A stretch of 64,000 bases of DNA from CAURNT01 sp963539215 (GCA_963539215.1 CAUTJT010000005.1:40059-104058), one strand, 5' to 3'. Positions 16,872 to 26,684 are shown, counted from the stretch's first letter. Numbers and translations: made by a program. Notes: generated from the letters alone by a model not told the origin.

Positions 16872-17513
16872 CTATATATTACAATTATTCGTTAATAAAT
16901 CTACTATTTCTTCTGTAATATATTTACTTTCTCTTTCTCCTTGAATTTCAGAAACTTTTCCTTTTGATTTATAGTAATCAAGAACTGGTGCAGTTTGAGC
17001 TTTATATTGTTTTAATCTATTTAATACAACTTCTTCAGTGTCATCTGCTCTTTGCTCTAAATCTTCTGGATTTTCATCTACAGGTGGATTATATATCACA
17101 TGATATATCTTTCCTGTTTTTTTAGAAACACGTCTTCCTGTAATTCTTTTTAATATTTCATCATCTTCAACTATTAAAGCTATTACTTTTTCTATTTCTT
17201 TTTCTTGTTTTTCTAAAATTTCATCTAAAGCTTTTGCTTGTTCTACTGTTCTTGGATATCCATCTAATATAAATCCTTTTTCAGTATCTTTTTCTTTTAA
17301 TCTTTCAGCAACTAAACCATTTACTATATCATCGCTTACAAGATTTCCAGCATCCATTAATTTTTTTGCTTCAAGTCCTAATGGTGTTTTATTAGCTATA
17401 GCTGCTCTTAATATATCTCCTGTAGATATTTGAGGTATAGAAAATCTTTCTATTAACTCTTTTGCTTGTGTTCCTTTTCCGGCACCTGGTGGTCCAAATA
17501 ATATTATATTCAT
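16872..17513 (-). CDS. adk: Adenylate kinase
   Basis: Interconverts ATP+AMP and 2 ADP. 213 residues, long form. P-loop GPPGAGKGTQ at 7-16, NMP-binding STGDILRA, DGYPRTVEQA, and LID segment RRVSKKTGKIYHVIYNPP. The LID has no cysteines, so it lacks the zinc site common in Gram-positive Adk and is of the hydrogen-bonded type. Gap of 37 bp from the HAD gene upstream. Confidence 0.96.
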   Translation of the reverse strand: MNIILFGPPGAGKGTQAKELIERFSIPQISTGDILRAAIANKTPLGLEAKKLMDAGNLVSDDIVNGLVAERLKEKDTEKGFILDGYPRTVEQAKALDEILEKQEKEIEKVIALIVEDDEILKRITGRRVSKKTGKIYHVIYNPPVDENPEDLEQRADDTEEVVLNRLKQYKAQTAPVLDYYKSKGKVSEIQGERESKYITEEIVDLLTNNCNI

Positions 17514-17550
17514 TATAATCTCTCCTTTAGTCTTTTTTCTCAGTATACAC

Positions 17551-18372
17551 TTAATTTCCTAGTATGTCAATTATTTCACGCTCTACACCACATTCATCAT
17601 TTGTAAATTTAGTAATTCTTTTAGCAACTTTTAGTAAATGTTCCTCTGAATTTTTCATAGCATAACCATATCCAACTCCAGTTATCATTTCTACATCATT
17701 TTCTGCATTACCAAAGGCTAATACATCATCTACACTTATTCCTAGTTTTTTACATAATACTTCAAGTGCAGTAAATTTATTAACATTTTTATCTGTTATC
17801 TCTACCAAAATATTTATACTTCTTGCTTGAGTAACTTTATCCCCATATTCACTTTTATCTATAAGGTTATATATATAGTCAACTTCTTGATTAGTAGCAA
17901 AAATCATTAGTTTTAGCTTATTTTTAGGAAATTTATGTATATCATCTATTTTCACACAAGTAGTAAAATTAGCCCAACATTCTAAATCTGCTCTTTTATC
18001 ATAATTGTATGTTATCAGTTTATCCCAATCATGTATACTTAAAGGATTCTTAATTTTTTCTTTTTCAAGTAATTCTAATATGCCAAAAACAGTTTCATCA
18101 TTTATACTATCTTGATATATTACTTTTTCTTCCTTTAAGTCATATATTTCAGCACCATTATGCCCTATTATATATCTTGCCAAATCTTTTATCCCTAATT
18201 TCTCAAGTAAAATTAATATACCAGCTGTTGCTCTTCCACTTGCAAATACTATTTCTTGACTAAGTTGCATTTCTCTTAATTTTTCTATATAGCTTAAATC
18301 TGATTTTAAATGGCTATTATCTAAAAATGTGCCATCAAAATCTATAGCTATTAATTTTATCTTATCTTTCAT
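17551..18372 (-). CDS. Cof-type HAD phosphatase
   Basis: 273 residues from the ATG at 18372; a start 7 codons further up (18393) is possible, but GGAGG lies just before 18372. Class IIB HAD hydrolase: motif I DFDGTFLD near the N-terminus, a cap domain of about 100 residues, Lys in motif III and motif IV AFGNAENDVEMI. Such enzymes dephosphorylate sugar phosphates or cofactors such as FMN and PLP; the substrate cannot be told. Its start overlaps the end of the prolyl aminopeptidase gene by 11 bp. Confidence 0.88.
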   Translation of the reverse strand: MKDKIKLIAIDFDGTFLDNSHLKSDLSYIEKLREMQLSQEIVFASGRATAGILILLEKLGIKDLARYIIGHNGAEIYDLKEEKVIYQDSINDETVFGILELLEKEKIKNPLSIHDWDKLITYNYDKRADLECWANFTTCVKIDDIHKFPKNKLKLMIFATNQEVDYIYNLIDKSEYGDKVTQARSINILVEITDKNVNKFTALEVLCKKLGISVDDVLAFGNAENDVEMITGVGYGYAMKNSEEHLLKVAKRITKFTNDECGVEREIIDILGN

Positions 18373-19333
18373 TAAATTCCTCCGTAATTTCAACCAACTT
18401 ATGTGTTATTCCTCTTTCAAGACTTGAATGTCCAGCATCTTGTATTATGTATAAATTAGCATTTTCTAATTTTTTATAAAGTTCATAAGCTCCACTAATT
18501 CTACAATCTACATCATATCTTCCATGAACTATATCTATATCTAATCCTTTTAACTTATCAGTATTTTCTAAAATATAGTTAGAAGTAGGTAAAAAAGAAT
18601 TATTATTGAAATAATGACATTCTATTCTTGCCATACTAATATCCATAGGTGTAATTTCATCACTATTATCTTTTCTTATTAAACGAATACAGCTACATTC
18701 CCAATCTGACCAAAATTTAGCATATCTTGTTGCTATTTCTAAATCATCACTTAAATATTTAAAATATGATTTTACTGGATCTTTTCTTTCTTCTTCTGTA
18801 AGTGGTGATAAAAATAAGTCAAATTCTTTAGGATAAAAATACGATGCACCTTCTTTATATAACCAAACTACATCTTCTTCTCTTGCTAAAAATATTCCTC
18901 TTAATACAAGTTTTAACACTCTATCTGGATGATTTATTGCATAAACTAAAGATAAAGTTGATCCCCAAGAACCACCAAAAACCATCCACTTATCTATATT
19001 TAATATTTCTCTTATGGCTTCCATATCCTTAATTAAAGAAAACGTGTCATTATCTCTTAATTCTGAAAACGGAAGACTTTTACCTGATCCTCTTTGATCT
19101 ATTACTACTATTTTATACTTATCCTTATTAAAAAATCTTTTAGCATAATCACCCATAGGAGAACCAGGCCCTCCATGTACAAATACTACAGGTATTCCAT
19201 TAGGATTTCCACTAACTTCATAATATATTTTGTGTATACCGGTTTCATAGTAATAGCCTTTTTCTTCATAAGCATTATCTTCATACAATGTTTTTATATT
19301 TTCTATATCTTGACTATTTATCTCTTTTATCAT
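18362..19333 (-). CDS. pip: Proline iminopeptidase-like alpha/beta hydrolase (peptidase S33)
   Basis: 323 residues. Oxyanion motif HGGPGSPMG, nucleophile elbow GGSWGSTLS, acid in VHGRYDVDCR and His in DAGHSSLERG match bacterial proline iminopeptidase, which releases N-terminal Pro from peptides. No signal peptide. It overlaps the esterase gene upstream by 20 bp and has a clear AAAGGAG site. Peptide specificity is inferred from family resemblance. Confidence 0.87.
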   Translation of the reverse strand: MIKEINSQDIENIKTLYEDNAYEEKGYYYETGIHKIYYEVSGNPNGIPVVFVHGGPGSPMGDYAKRFFNKDKYKIVVIDQRGSGKSLPFSELRDNDTFSLIKDMEAIREILNIDKWMVFGGSWGSTLSLVYAINHPDRVLKLVLRGIFLAREEDVVWLYKEGASYFYPKEFDLFLSPLTEEERKDPVKSYFKYLSDDLEIATRYAKFWSDWECSCIRLIRKDNSDEITPMDISMARIECHYFNNNSFLPTSNYILENTDKLKGLDIDIVHGRYDVDCRISGAYELYKKLENANLYIIQDAGHSSLERGITHKLVEITEEFNER

Positions 19334-20327
19334 TTAAAAACTCCTTTATGACAGAAACACTGTCAATTAAATTATCATTATATCCAGTTTTATCTATAAA
19401 CGCGTGTGTTTCTCCTGCATATCTAATTCCTTTTACATCTACTCCACAATTTTGTAATCTATTATAAAAATATTCTGCCTCTAATCTTAAATAATCAAAT
19501 TCTGCTGTAAATATTAAAGTTTTAGGAAACTCTCTTAAAATAGTATCTGGTGATGCTATTTGAGATATATAGTAATTTGAAGCTTCTTCTTTTGTTTTTA
19601 TATACTGATGTTTTATAAAAGACATAGCATATTTAAGTCCTGTAGCTTCTGATTTCATCAATGAAGAATTAGGATCATTTTCATCTATATTATATTCCTT
19701 AACATCCCAAACAAAATCTTCCATAACATTATCTTTAAGATCTATTAAAAGAACAGGATAATAAAGTATTAATCCTTTAGAATTTTTTGTTTTACTTTCT
19801 TCTATATCTTTTATCAATACTGAAGTAGCTATACTTCCACCAGCACTATCACCTGCTAAATAAATGTTTTCATATTCATCTTTGATGTTGTTTATAACAG
19901 TATAACCTTCATTTATCGAAGTAGGAAAAGGATATTCTGGAGCTAGAGAATAATCTACAGATATTACTGTTGCTCCTGTTTCTTGAGAAATATATCTACA
20001 GGTATTTTGTATCGTATTTACTGAACCCCCGTAGAATCCACCGCCATGAAAAAATACTATAACATCTTTTTTATCTTGATTAAATCTTTCATATCTTATA
20101 ACAGGAACTCCACCAAATGTATCCTTAATATTGTATATTTCTATATCAGTAATATCAATATTTGGAAACCACATTTCTGATCTCATTTTAGATAAAGCAT
20201 TAGTGTACTTTATTTTATCTAAACCTCTCTCTAAAGCAACTTTCCTCTTTAGATTAGTTGTTTTTATAACATTTGGATCTATACTTCCTTTTATATAACC
20301 CTCTGTTTTAGGATATCTTATTTCCAT
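19314..20327 (-). CDS. Alpha/beta hydrolase of the hormone-sensitive lipase (esterase) family
   Basis: 337 residues. HGGGFYGGS (oxyanion hole) and GDSAGGSIA (nucleophile elbow) are the hallmarks of HSL/acetyl-hydrolase esterases. The acid is likely in FTAEFDYLR and the His in AGETHAFID. Cytoplasmic. It sits in a run of overlapping genes (10 bp into the gene upstream, 20 bp into pip). Substrate unknown. Confidence 0.85.
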   Translation of the reverse strand: MEIRYPKTEGYIKGSIDPNVIKTTNLKRKVALERGLDKIKYTNALSKMRSEMWFPNIDITDIEIYNIKDTFGGVPVIRYERFNQDKKDVIVFFHGGGFYGGSVNTIQNTCRYISQETGATVISVDYSLAPEYPFPTSINEGYTVINNIKDEYENIYLAGDSAGGSIATSVLIKDIEESKTKNSKGLILYYPVLLIDLKDNVMEDFVWDVKEYNIDENDPNSSLMKSEATGLKYAMSFIKHQYIKTKEEASNYYISQIASPDTILREFPKTLIFTAEFDYLRLEAEYFYNRLQNCGVDVKGIRYAGETHAFIDKTGYNDNLIDSVSVIKEFLNDKRDK

Positions 20328-20785
20328 AATTTACTAGGATCCTCGCTTTCTCTAATATGCAATATACTAGGATCCACATATTTACTATATTCTCTTCTTG
20401 CTTCTCCAACAAAGATTATCCTATTAACTTTAATTTTTAAAAAGTAATCTCCTAAAAAACCTACTATGAAAAACATTAAAGAATGAAATATAAACAATCT
20501 TAAATAAAGATATGCAAATAAACCACAAGCAACACCTGTAAAAAAGCTTATACTTAATCTTTTAAAATATGATTTTTGTTTTCTTTTTTTAAAGTCTTCA
20601 AATCCAAGTTCGATTTCTTTTTCAAATTCTTCCTTAGGTATCAAATTATATATTTCTATCCCTTCTTCTAAATACTTAGTTAAAAGAGCTGAACAAAATT
20701 CCCTCATAACCTTATTATTATTTACTATTGCCTTTTTTAGAGAACTTGAAAGCATAAAAATATTATTGCGTATTTCATCATTCAT
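20318..20785 (-). CDS. Membrane protein of unknown function, two transmembrane helices
   Basis: 155 residues, no family recognised. An N-terminal helical, charged region (1-75) is followed by two closely spaced hydrophobic helices (about 78-98 and 99-115, with Phe/Leu/Tyr) and a C-terminal soluble tail. Overlaps both neighbours (8 bp with the HhH gene, 10 bp with the esterase), so it is translated as part of the operon. Confidence 0.6.
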   Translation of the reverse strand: MNDEIRNNIFMLSSSLKKAIVNNNKVMREFCSALLTKYLEEGIEIYNLIPKEEFEKEIELGFEDFKKRKQKSYFKRLSISFFTGVACGLFAYLYLRLFIFHSLMFFIVGFLGDYFLKIKVNRIIFVGEARREYSKYVDPSILHIRESEDPSKLWK

Positions 20786-21308
20786 AGAACTTTATACTCC
20801 TTTTTAAAATTTCATTGTTTACCTTATCTTTTAAATCTATATTAGAATTAATATTTTCTTTACTTTTCAAATATTCTATATATTCAACTTCTTTTTTATT
20901 AAATCCTAACATTCTTAATTCTTTGCTATCCAGATCATTAATATTATATTTATTAAACACAGTTTCTGAAACAAAATAATATTTATTTATAGTATCTTTA
21001 TCTTTTCTAGATAATCCATGAATTGATTCTATATCATATATACTACCAATAAAACTCTTATACTTCTTAATTTTATTTATTTTAGATAAACTTATACCTA
21101 TATCTCTTAAATCATTTAAATCTATCTTATTTATATCTTTATTATCACTATTTTTTTCATCTTTTTCATTGTATATGATATATTCTTCATTTATATCTAC
21201 ACTTGGTGTAGAAGTATTTATTGTTTCTGCAAAATTTGTATATTTATTTAAAAAATTTATTATTAGTACTAAAAATAATAAATATATTCCTCTACTAAAT
21301 TTTTTCAC
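20778..21308 (-). CDS. Secreted or membrane-anchored helix-hairpin-helix protein (ComEA-like)
   Basis: 176 residues from a GTG at 21308 with a G-rich RBS just before it. Residues 5-22 form a signal/anchor helix. After a Ser/Asn/Asp linker come two HhH-like repeats: INKIDLNDLRDIGIS... with IHGLSRKDKDTI, and YNINDLDSKELRMLGFNKKEV. ComEA-type proteins bind incoming DNA during transformation, but the glycine hairpins here are poor and no other com gene is near, so the role is open. Overlaps the radical SAM gene by 14 bp. Confidence 0.55.
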   Translation of the reverse strand: MKKFSRGIYLLFLVLIINFLNKYTNFAETINTSTPSVDINEEYIIYNEKDEKNSDNKDINKIDLNDLRDIGISLSKINKIKKYKSFIGSIYDIESIHGLSRKDKDTINKYYFVSETVFNKYNINDLDSKELRMLGFNKKEVEYIEYLKSKENINSNIDLKDKVNNEILKRSIKFYE

Positions 21309-22686
21309 CCATCCCCCTTATAGCTTCTAACTTCTTATTCAATCTATCTTCAAATTCATTTAACCACATCAATGGATCTTTAGAATTAATTTGTCTGATA
21401 ATACAACCTTTTTTTATTATCTTAGTTATTCCTCCAGCCCCTATTGCAATAACACTTTTATTTTCTTCTATCATCTCTATATTATATATCAATTGTTTAC
21501 CTGGTAAACAATAACCTAAGTTTTCTCCAAAATCAAAAGAATTTTTTTGTCTATATAAATAATACGGTATATATCCTTTTTCTTTTGTAACTTCTTTAAT
21601 TTTAGATTCAATTTTTTCATAATCTAAATCTTTAGTTAAATTATGCTTTTTCATTGTTAAATTAGATGCATTTTTTAATGCTAAATAATGGAAAGTTATA
21701 TTTTCCGGACTATATTCCTTTAACTTTTCTAATGTATTTAATATATCCTCTGTATTTTCTTTAGGTAGACCTATTATGAAATCCATATTAATATCAAACC
21801 CAAGTTTTTTAGATATATTATATACTTCATTTAACTTTTCTATATCATGATATCTATTAACTATTTTTAAAGTTTCTTCCTTAAAACTTTGAGGATTTAT
21901 ACTTATTCTACTTACACCATATTTTTTCATAATATTAAGTTTATCCTCATCTAGTGTATCTATTCTTCCTGCTTCAAATGTATATTCCTTAATATTAGAA
22001 AAATCAAAATTTTCTTTTACCGTTTTTAAAAACTCTTCCATTTCATTAAGCTCAAGATAACTTGGTGTTCCTCCACCAACATAAATACTGTTAATCTTTA
22101 TATCTAATTCCTTACAAAGTTTACCAACTTCTTCTGTTTCTTTAAGTATACTCGAAAAATATTCTTCATATCTTTCTTCATATTTTCCTCTTTTTAGATA
22201 AGCCGGGAATGAACAATAAGTACATTTTGTAGGACAAAAAGCAAACCCTATATATATACTCATACTTTCTTGATCTAAGAAATCTTTTGAGTTTTTAACT
22301 ACACTTAATAACAAATCTACTTTTTCTTTACTAACTCCATAAATGTATTCAAGTATATATTTAACCTTTAATTCATCATATTTTTTTAATAATTTTCTTG
22401 CAAGTTTAGTCGGTCTTACACCAACAAGAGTTCCCCATGGGACAGATATATCATATATCTTTAAAACAGCTAATTTTTGCATTATATCAACTTGATTATC
22501 AATAATTTCTTCTTTATTAATATATATATTATCTCTACCATTTGTTGCTAAAATTTCTATTCTTCCATCTTCTTTAGTTACCTCTAAAAGAACTGTATCA
22601 AAATTATCTTTAAAAAAAACATAAAGAAATTCTTGCCATTTATTATCATTTATTTCAAAATCAGAAATTACTTTCATCCTTATCAA
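21295..22686 (-). CDS. HemZ-type radical SAM protein (coproporphyrinogen dehydrogenase family)
   Basis: 463 residues from a TTG at 22686; an ATG three codons in (22677) is equally possible. The [4Fe-4S] triad is Cys151-x3-Cys155-x2-Cys158 in CPTKCTYC, followed by the SAM motif VGGGTPSYL. The upstream LVGVRPTKLARKLL segment marks the HemZ branch rather than HemW. No heme-synthesis genes lie nearby, so a true coproporphyrinogen oxidase role is doubtful; heme handling or another radical reaction is possible. Overlaps folD by 17-26 bp. Confidence 0.8.
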   Translation of the reverse strand: MIRMKVISDFEINDNKWQEFLYVFFKDNFDTVLLEVTKEDGRIEILATNGRDNIYINKEEIIDNQVDIMQKLAVLKIYDISVPWGTLVGVRPTKLARKLLKKYDELKVKYILEYIYGVSKEKVDLLLSVVKNSKDFLDQESMSIYIGFAFCPTKCTYCSFPAYLKRGKYEERYEEYFSSILKETEEVGKLCKELDIKINSIYVGGGTPSYLELNEMEEFLKTVKENFDFSNIKEYTFEAGRIDTLDEDKLNIMKKYGVSRISINPQSFKEETLKIVNRYHDIEKLNEVYNISKKLGFDINMDFIIGLPKENTEDILNTLEKLKEYSPENITFHYLALKNASNLTMKKHNLTKDLDYEKIESKIKEVTKEKGYIPYYLYRQKNSFDFGENLGYCLPGKQLIYNIEMIEENKSVIAIGAGGITKIIKKGCIIRQINSKDPLMWLNEFEDRLNKKLEAIRGMGEKI

Positions 22687-23524
22687 CTCTCATTCTATAT
22701 GATTTCAAAGTATTTTTCATAAGAGAAGCTATAGTCATTGGCCCTATACCACCAGGAACCGGTGTTATATATGATACAATATTTTTTATTTCTTCAAAAT
22801 TTACATCTCCACAAAGTTTTCCATCAACTCTATTTATTCCCACGTCTATAACAATAGCTCCTTTTTTTACATCATCTAAACCTATTAAATTAGGAACACC
22901 TGCTGCAGCTATTACTATGTCTGCATTTTTTAATTTTTCTCTCATATCTTTTGTTCTTGTATTACAAACTTGAACTGTAGCTCTTTTTTGTATTAATAAA
23001 AGTGCCATAGGTTTTCCAACTATATTACTTCTACCTACAATAACCACATCCTTACCTTCAACATCTATATTATATTCATCAAGCAATTGCATAATACCAT
23101 AAGGCGTACAAGATAAAAATCCAGTATTATCCCCAACTACCATTTTACCTATATTATTAAAGTGAAATCCATCAACATCTTTATCTGGACTTATTGTATT
23201 TAAGACTTTTAATTCATCTATATGCTTAGGTAATGGTAATTGAACTAAAATTCCATCAAAACGTGTATCTTTATTTAATTTTTCTATTTCTTTTAACAAC
23301 TCTTCTTCTGATATATTAGAAGAAAAATCTATTGTTTCTGTAAAAAAACCCACTTTTTCACAAGTCATTCTCTTATTTTTTACATAAACACGAGAGGCTT
23401 TATCATCACCAACTATAATTACAACAAGACCGGCACGTCTTCCATTTTTTTTAAACATTAAATCATGTTCTTTGCTAATTTCATCTAATATTTTATTAGA
23501 TAAAGCCTTACCATCTAATATCAT
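22661..23524 (-). CDS. folD: Bifunctional methylenetetrahydrofolate dehydrogenase / cyclohydrolase
   Basis: Interconverts 5,10-methylene-THF and 10-formyl-THF, supplying one-carbon units. 287 residues. Catalytic Lys in YVKNKRMTCEKVG, DGILVQLPLPKH, DVDGFHFNNIG, CTPYGIMQLL, the NADP-binding VVGRSNIVGKP and the C-terminal TPVPGGIGPMTIASLMKN are all intact. It overlaps folA by 4 bp, so folate interconversion (ThyA-FolA-FolD) is one translational unit. Confidence 0.95.
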   Translation of the reverse strand: MILDGKALSNKILDEISKEHDLMFKKNGRRAGLVVIIVGDDKASRVYVKNKRMTCEKVGFFTETIDFSSNISEEELLKEIEKLNKDTRFDGILVQLPLPKHIDELKVLNTISPDKDVDGFHFNNIGKMVVGDNTGFLSCTPYGIMQLLDEYNIDVEGKDVVIVGRSNIVGKPMALLLIQKRATVQVCNTRTKDMREKLKNADIVIAAAGVPNLIGLDDVKKGAIVIDVGINRVDGKLCGDVNFEEIKNIVSYITPVPGGIGPMTIASLMKNTLKSYRMRVDKDESNF

Positions 23525-24000
23525 TTATCCCCCTTTTTTACATATCTACAAAATTTCCAACCAATATATTTTTCTTCTAATTCTACTTCCCATTCATCAC
23601 TTATTTTTGGGAAAAATGTATCAGCTTCACCTTCAAAATCTACATGGCTTACATAAAGCTTACTTACACAATTTGACTCTAGTGCCTTTTTATATATACT
23701 TGCTCCGCCTATAATAAAAATTTCTTCTTTTAAGTTAGATAAATTTTTTATTAATTCATCAAAATCATTATATACTTCTATATCTAAATTAGACTTATCA
23801 AAATCTTCAAACGATAAAACTATATTTCTTCTATTTGGTAAAGGTCTCCCTATACTATCAAAGGTATTTTTCCCCATGATTATTGTTTTACCCGTTGTTA
23901 TTTCTTTAAATTTTTTTAAATCTTCTGGAATATTCCACAATAATTTATTATTAAGACCTATTTCCATGTTTTTCCCAACAGCAACTATTATACTAAACAT
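23521..24000 (-). CDS. folA: Dihydrofolate reductase
   Basis: Regenerates tetrahydrofolate after thymidylate synthesis. 159 residues, standard. Motifs: IIVAVGKNMEIG, LLWNIPEDLKKFKE with the substrate-binding acidic residue, IIMGKNTFDSIGRPLPNR and FIIGGASIYK. It lies 9 bp after thyA and overlaps folD by 4 bp, the classical thyA-folA pairing. Confidence 0.95.
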   Translation of the reverse strand: MFSIIVAVGKNMEIGLNNKLLWNIPEDLKKFKEITTGKTIIMGKNTFDSIGRPLPNRRNIVLSFEDFDKSNLDIEVYNDFDELIKNLSNLKEEIFIIGGASIYKKALESNCVSKLYVSHVDFEGEADTFFPKISDEWEVELEEKYIGWKFCRYVKKGDK

Positions 24001-24009
24001 TTTTTCTCC

Positions 24010-24879
24010 TTAAACTGCTACTTCAAATTTTATTAACGGATGACTTTCATAGTCAACTAGCTCTATATCTTCAAATGTTAACTCATTAAATGGCTTATCT
24101 GCTATTTTTATTTTAGATAATTTTAATGGTTCACGTGTTAATTGTTCTTTTAATCCTTCTATATGATTTTCATATATATGCGCATCTATTATTGTATGTG
24201 CAAATTCTCCAACTTCATAGCCACATTCTTTAGCTATCATCATAGTTAATAAAGAATAACAAGCTAAATTAAACGGTATTCCTAATGCAATATCTCCACT
24301 TCTTTGTGTCAAATGACAATTTAGCTTATTTCCTAATACATTAAAAGCAAAAGTATAATGACAAGGCGGTAATTTACTTATACTTGCATTACCTGGATTC
24401 CAAGCAAGAACTATTAATCTTCTTCCATTTTTATGATTAGGGTTTTCTTTCATTTCTTTTAATGTATCTATTATATACTGTATTTGATCAAATACTAAAG
24501 ATCCATTTTCTTCTCTTGTTGTCCATCTATTATTTTCATCTACAAATACTTCTCCATCAAGAGAAATTTCTGGAACTGGATATCTTCTCCAAAATCTACC
24601 ATAAGCTGTTTCTAGTCTGCCTTCTTCATCTGACCAAGCATCCCATATTTTTGTTTTTTTCTTTAATTCTTTAATATGTTCTTCACCACTTAAATACCAA
24701 AATAATTCATGTAACATAGAATTAAAATACATTTTCTTTGTAGTAAGCAAAGGATATCCTTCAGATAAATCCACCTTATATGAATAAGCAAACGTAGATA
24801 TAGTATCAACTCCGGTTCTATTTTCCTTTCTTACTCCATTTTTTAAAACATAATCTACTAAATCTAAATAAACTTTCAT
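24010..24879 (-). CDS. thyA: Thymidylate synthase (ThyA type)
   Basis: Methylates dUMP to dTMP using methylene-THF. 289 residues. Catalytic Cys in LPPCHYTFAF; QRSGDIALGIPFN binds substrate and folate; RRLIVLAWNP and DAHIYENH are standard. A short family-typical insert (residues near 90-110) is present. Starts one base after uppP ends. Confidence 0.96.
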   Translation of the reverse strand: MKVYLDLVDYVLKNGVRKENRTGVDTISTFAYSYKVDLSEGYPLLTTKKMYFNSMLHELFWYLSGEEHIKELKKKTKIWDAWSDEEGRLETAYGRFWRRYPVPEISLDGEVFVDENNRWTTREENGSLVFDQIQYIIDTLKEMKENPNHKNGRRLIVLAWNPGNASISKLPPCHYTFAFNVLGNKLNCHLTQRSGDIALGIPFNLACYSLLTMMIAKECGYEVGEFAHTIIDAHIYENHIEGLKEQLTREPLKLSKIKIADKPFNELTFEDIELVDYESHPLIKFEVAV

Positions 24880-24880
24880 A

Positions 24881-25687
24881 TTACCTCCACAAACTAAACA
24901 TTAAAACTATTAAACCTAAAATTATTCTATAATAACCAAATAGTTTAAAATCTCTATTTTTAATATATTTTATAAACCCTTTAATAATGTAAAGTGACAT
25001 TATAAAGGTAAAAATTAATCCTATTAATATTAATATTAACTCATAAGTTGTTAATACATTTCCAAGTTTTATTAATTTCAAACTTGTTGCACCTAGCATA
25101 GTTGGTATAGCTAGATAAAAAGAAAACTCTGTTGCAGCTATTCTACTTAAACCAATAAGCATAGCACCTATTATTGTAGCTGCTGATCTTGAAGTTCCTG
25201 GTATCATAGCTAAACATTGAAATAAACCTATATATATAGCCATAGTATATGATATATCTTTAACACTTTCTACCTTTACTTTTTTATTTTTACTTTCAAT
25301 AAATACAAGTAACACCCCATAAAAAACCAACATTATTGATACTATTATAGGATTAAAAAGATACTTATCTATCAAATCATCAAAAATTAAACCTAATATA
25401 ACTGCAGGTAAAACTGCAACTATTATTTTTTTCCACATTAAGAAAAGTTCATTTCTTTTTTTACCTTTATATTTAAATGGATATATTTCATTAAAAAATA
25501 CAACCACCACAGCCAATATTGCTCCCAGTTGTATTATTATTTGAAACGCATTAACAAATATCTTATTTTCTGATAATTTTATTAAATTTTCAAGTAATAT
25601 CATATGACCTGTACTACTAACAGGTATAAACTCTGTAAAAGCTTCTATTAGTGACAATAAAAACACTTTAAATATATCTATAATCAT
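24881..25687 (-). CDS. uppP: Undecaprenyl-diphosphatase (BacA/UppP)
   Basis: Integral membrane phosphatase that recycles undecaprenyl pyrophosphate to the lipid carrier of peptidoglycan and other envelope polymers. 268 residues, about eight hydrophobic segments. Active-site blocks EAFTEFIPVSSTGH (Glu15, Glu19, Ser24-25, His28) and PGTSRSAATIIG (Arg167) are intact. First gene of the long minus-strand operon; a TATAAT box lies at 25716-25721 but its -35 is weak. Confidence 0.94.
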   Translation of the reverse strand: MIIDIFKVFLLSLIEAFTEFIPVSSTGHMILLENLIKLSENKIFVNAFQIIIQLGAILAVVVVFFNEIYPFKYKGKKRNELFLMWKKIIVAVLPAVILGLIFDDLIDKYLFNPIIVSIMLVFYGVLLVFIESKNKKVKVESVKDISYTMAIYIGLFQCLAMIPGTSRSAATIIGAMLIGLSRIAATEFSFYLAIPTMLGATSLKLIKLGNVLTTYELILILIGLIFTFIMSLYIIKGFIKYIKNRDFKLFGYYRIILGLIVLMFSLWR

Positions 25688-25798
25688 TATAATTTCCTTT
25701 CTAGTTATATATTAAATTATAGCAAATTTTGGTTCAAAAAAAAAGAGAACTAATATTTAAATTTAGCTACATTACATATTTAATATATGTATAAATAT

Positions 25799-25827
25799 TT
25801 GATTTTTTAAATTTATTAAGATATAAT
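25799..25827 (+). promoter_or_regulatory. Promoter for the HAD-CheY-lrgAB operon
   Basis: TTGATT (25799-25804), 17-bp spacer, TATAAT (25822-25827), 37 bp before the ATG. The 177-bp gap is shared with the divergent uppP gene. Confidence 0.7.
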
Positions 25828-25864
25828 TAAATCAAATACAAAAAAAGATACGGAGAGGATAAAT

Positions 25865-26683
25865 ATGTTTAAAGCTGTTGTTACAGATTTAGATGGAACG
25901 CTATTAAATAACAACCACGAAGTTAGTGAATATAGCAAAAAAGTTATACGTAAACTTGTTGAAAATGGTTATAAGTTCTATATAGCAACTGGTAGACTTG
26001 AAGCTTCTACTAGAGAAATAGCTGAATCTATAGGCGTTAAAATACCTTTAATAACTGTTAATGGTACAAGAATTTTAGATGAAGATGGTAATGAAATACA
26101 TAATTCAACACTTGATTTGGAAACTGTTAAAGAAATTGCAAGTATAGATTATAAATCTTGTGGTGAAGATTTATTAATAAATGGATATTTTAGAAATGTA
26201 TGGCTTGTTCGTGATAAAAAAGCAGAAGAATATTATAGAACTATGAGACCTGATAAACCTTATTTCCCTAATACTGTTTCTCATGAAGAATTCATATCTA
26301 AAACATATAATAAAATGCACTTTATAGGTAAGCATGAAAGTCTTTTAAAACTTCAAAAAAAACTAAGAGAAGAACTTACTAACAAAAATTTAAATATGGT
26401 TTTTGTTGGTGAACATTGTTTAGAAATCTTTTCTAATGATTCTAATAAAGCACTTGCAGCAGAATTCGTTCTTAAAAGAGATGGAATAAAACTTGAAGAA
26501 GCTATAGCTTTTGGAGATTCTGTAAATGATTTTGAAATGCTTACAGAAGTTGGTCGTGGCTTTGTAATGGGTAATGCTATATATCTTTTAAAAGAAATGG
26601 CAAAAGATTTAGAAATAATTGAAACAAATCATAATGATGGTGAAGCAAAAAAAATAGTAGAAATATTTAATCTTGAGGTTTAA
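25865..26683 (+). CDS. Cof-type HAD phosphatase
   Basis: 272 residues. Motif I TDLDGTLLNNNHEVS, motif II IATGR, an inserted C2 cap, motif IV AFGDSVNDFEML, and the family-typical MGNAIYLLKEMA after it. Probably a sugar-phosphate or cofactor phosphatase. GGAGAGG precedes the ATG. The CheY-like gene starts one base after its stop. A second, clearly different Cof-type gene is at 17551-18372. Confidence 0.9.
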   Translation: MFKAVVTDLDGTLLNNNHEVSEYSKKVIRKLVENGYKFYIATGRLEASTREIAESIGVKIPLITVNGTRILDEDGNEIHNSTLDLETVKEIASIDYKSCGEDLLINGYFRNVWLVRDKKAEEYYRTMRPDKPYFPNTVSHEEFISKTYNKMHFIGKHESLLKLQKKLREELTNKNLNMVFVGEHCLEIFSNDSNKALAAEFVLKRDGIKLEEAIAFGDSVNDFEMLTEVGRGFVMGNAIYLLKEMAKDLEIIETNHNDGEAKKIVEIFNLEV

Positions 26684-26684
26684 T

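Noticed and set aside
22661..22686. Frameshift between folD and the radical SAM gene
   Set aside because: It is an ordinary overlap; both frames are intact with full-length products.
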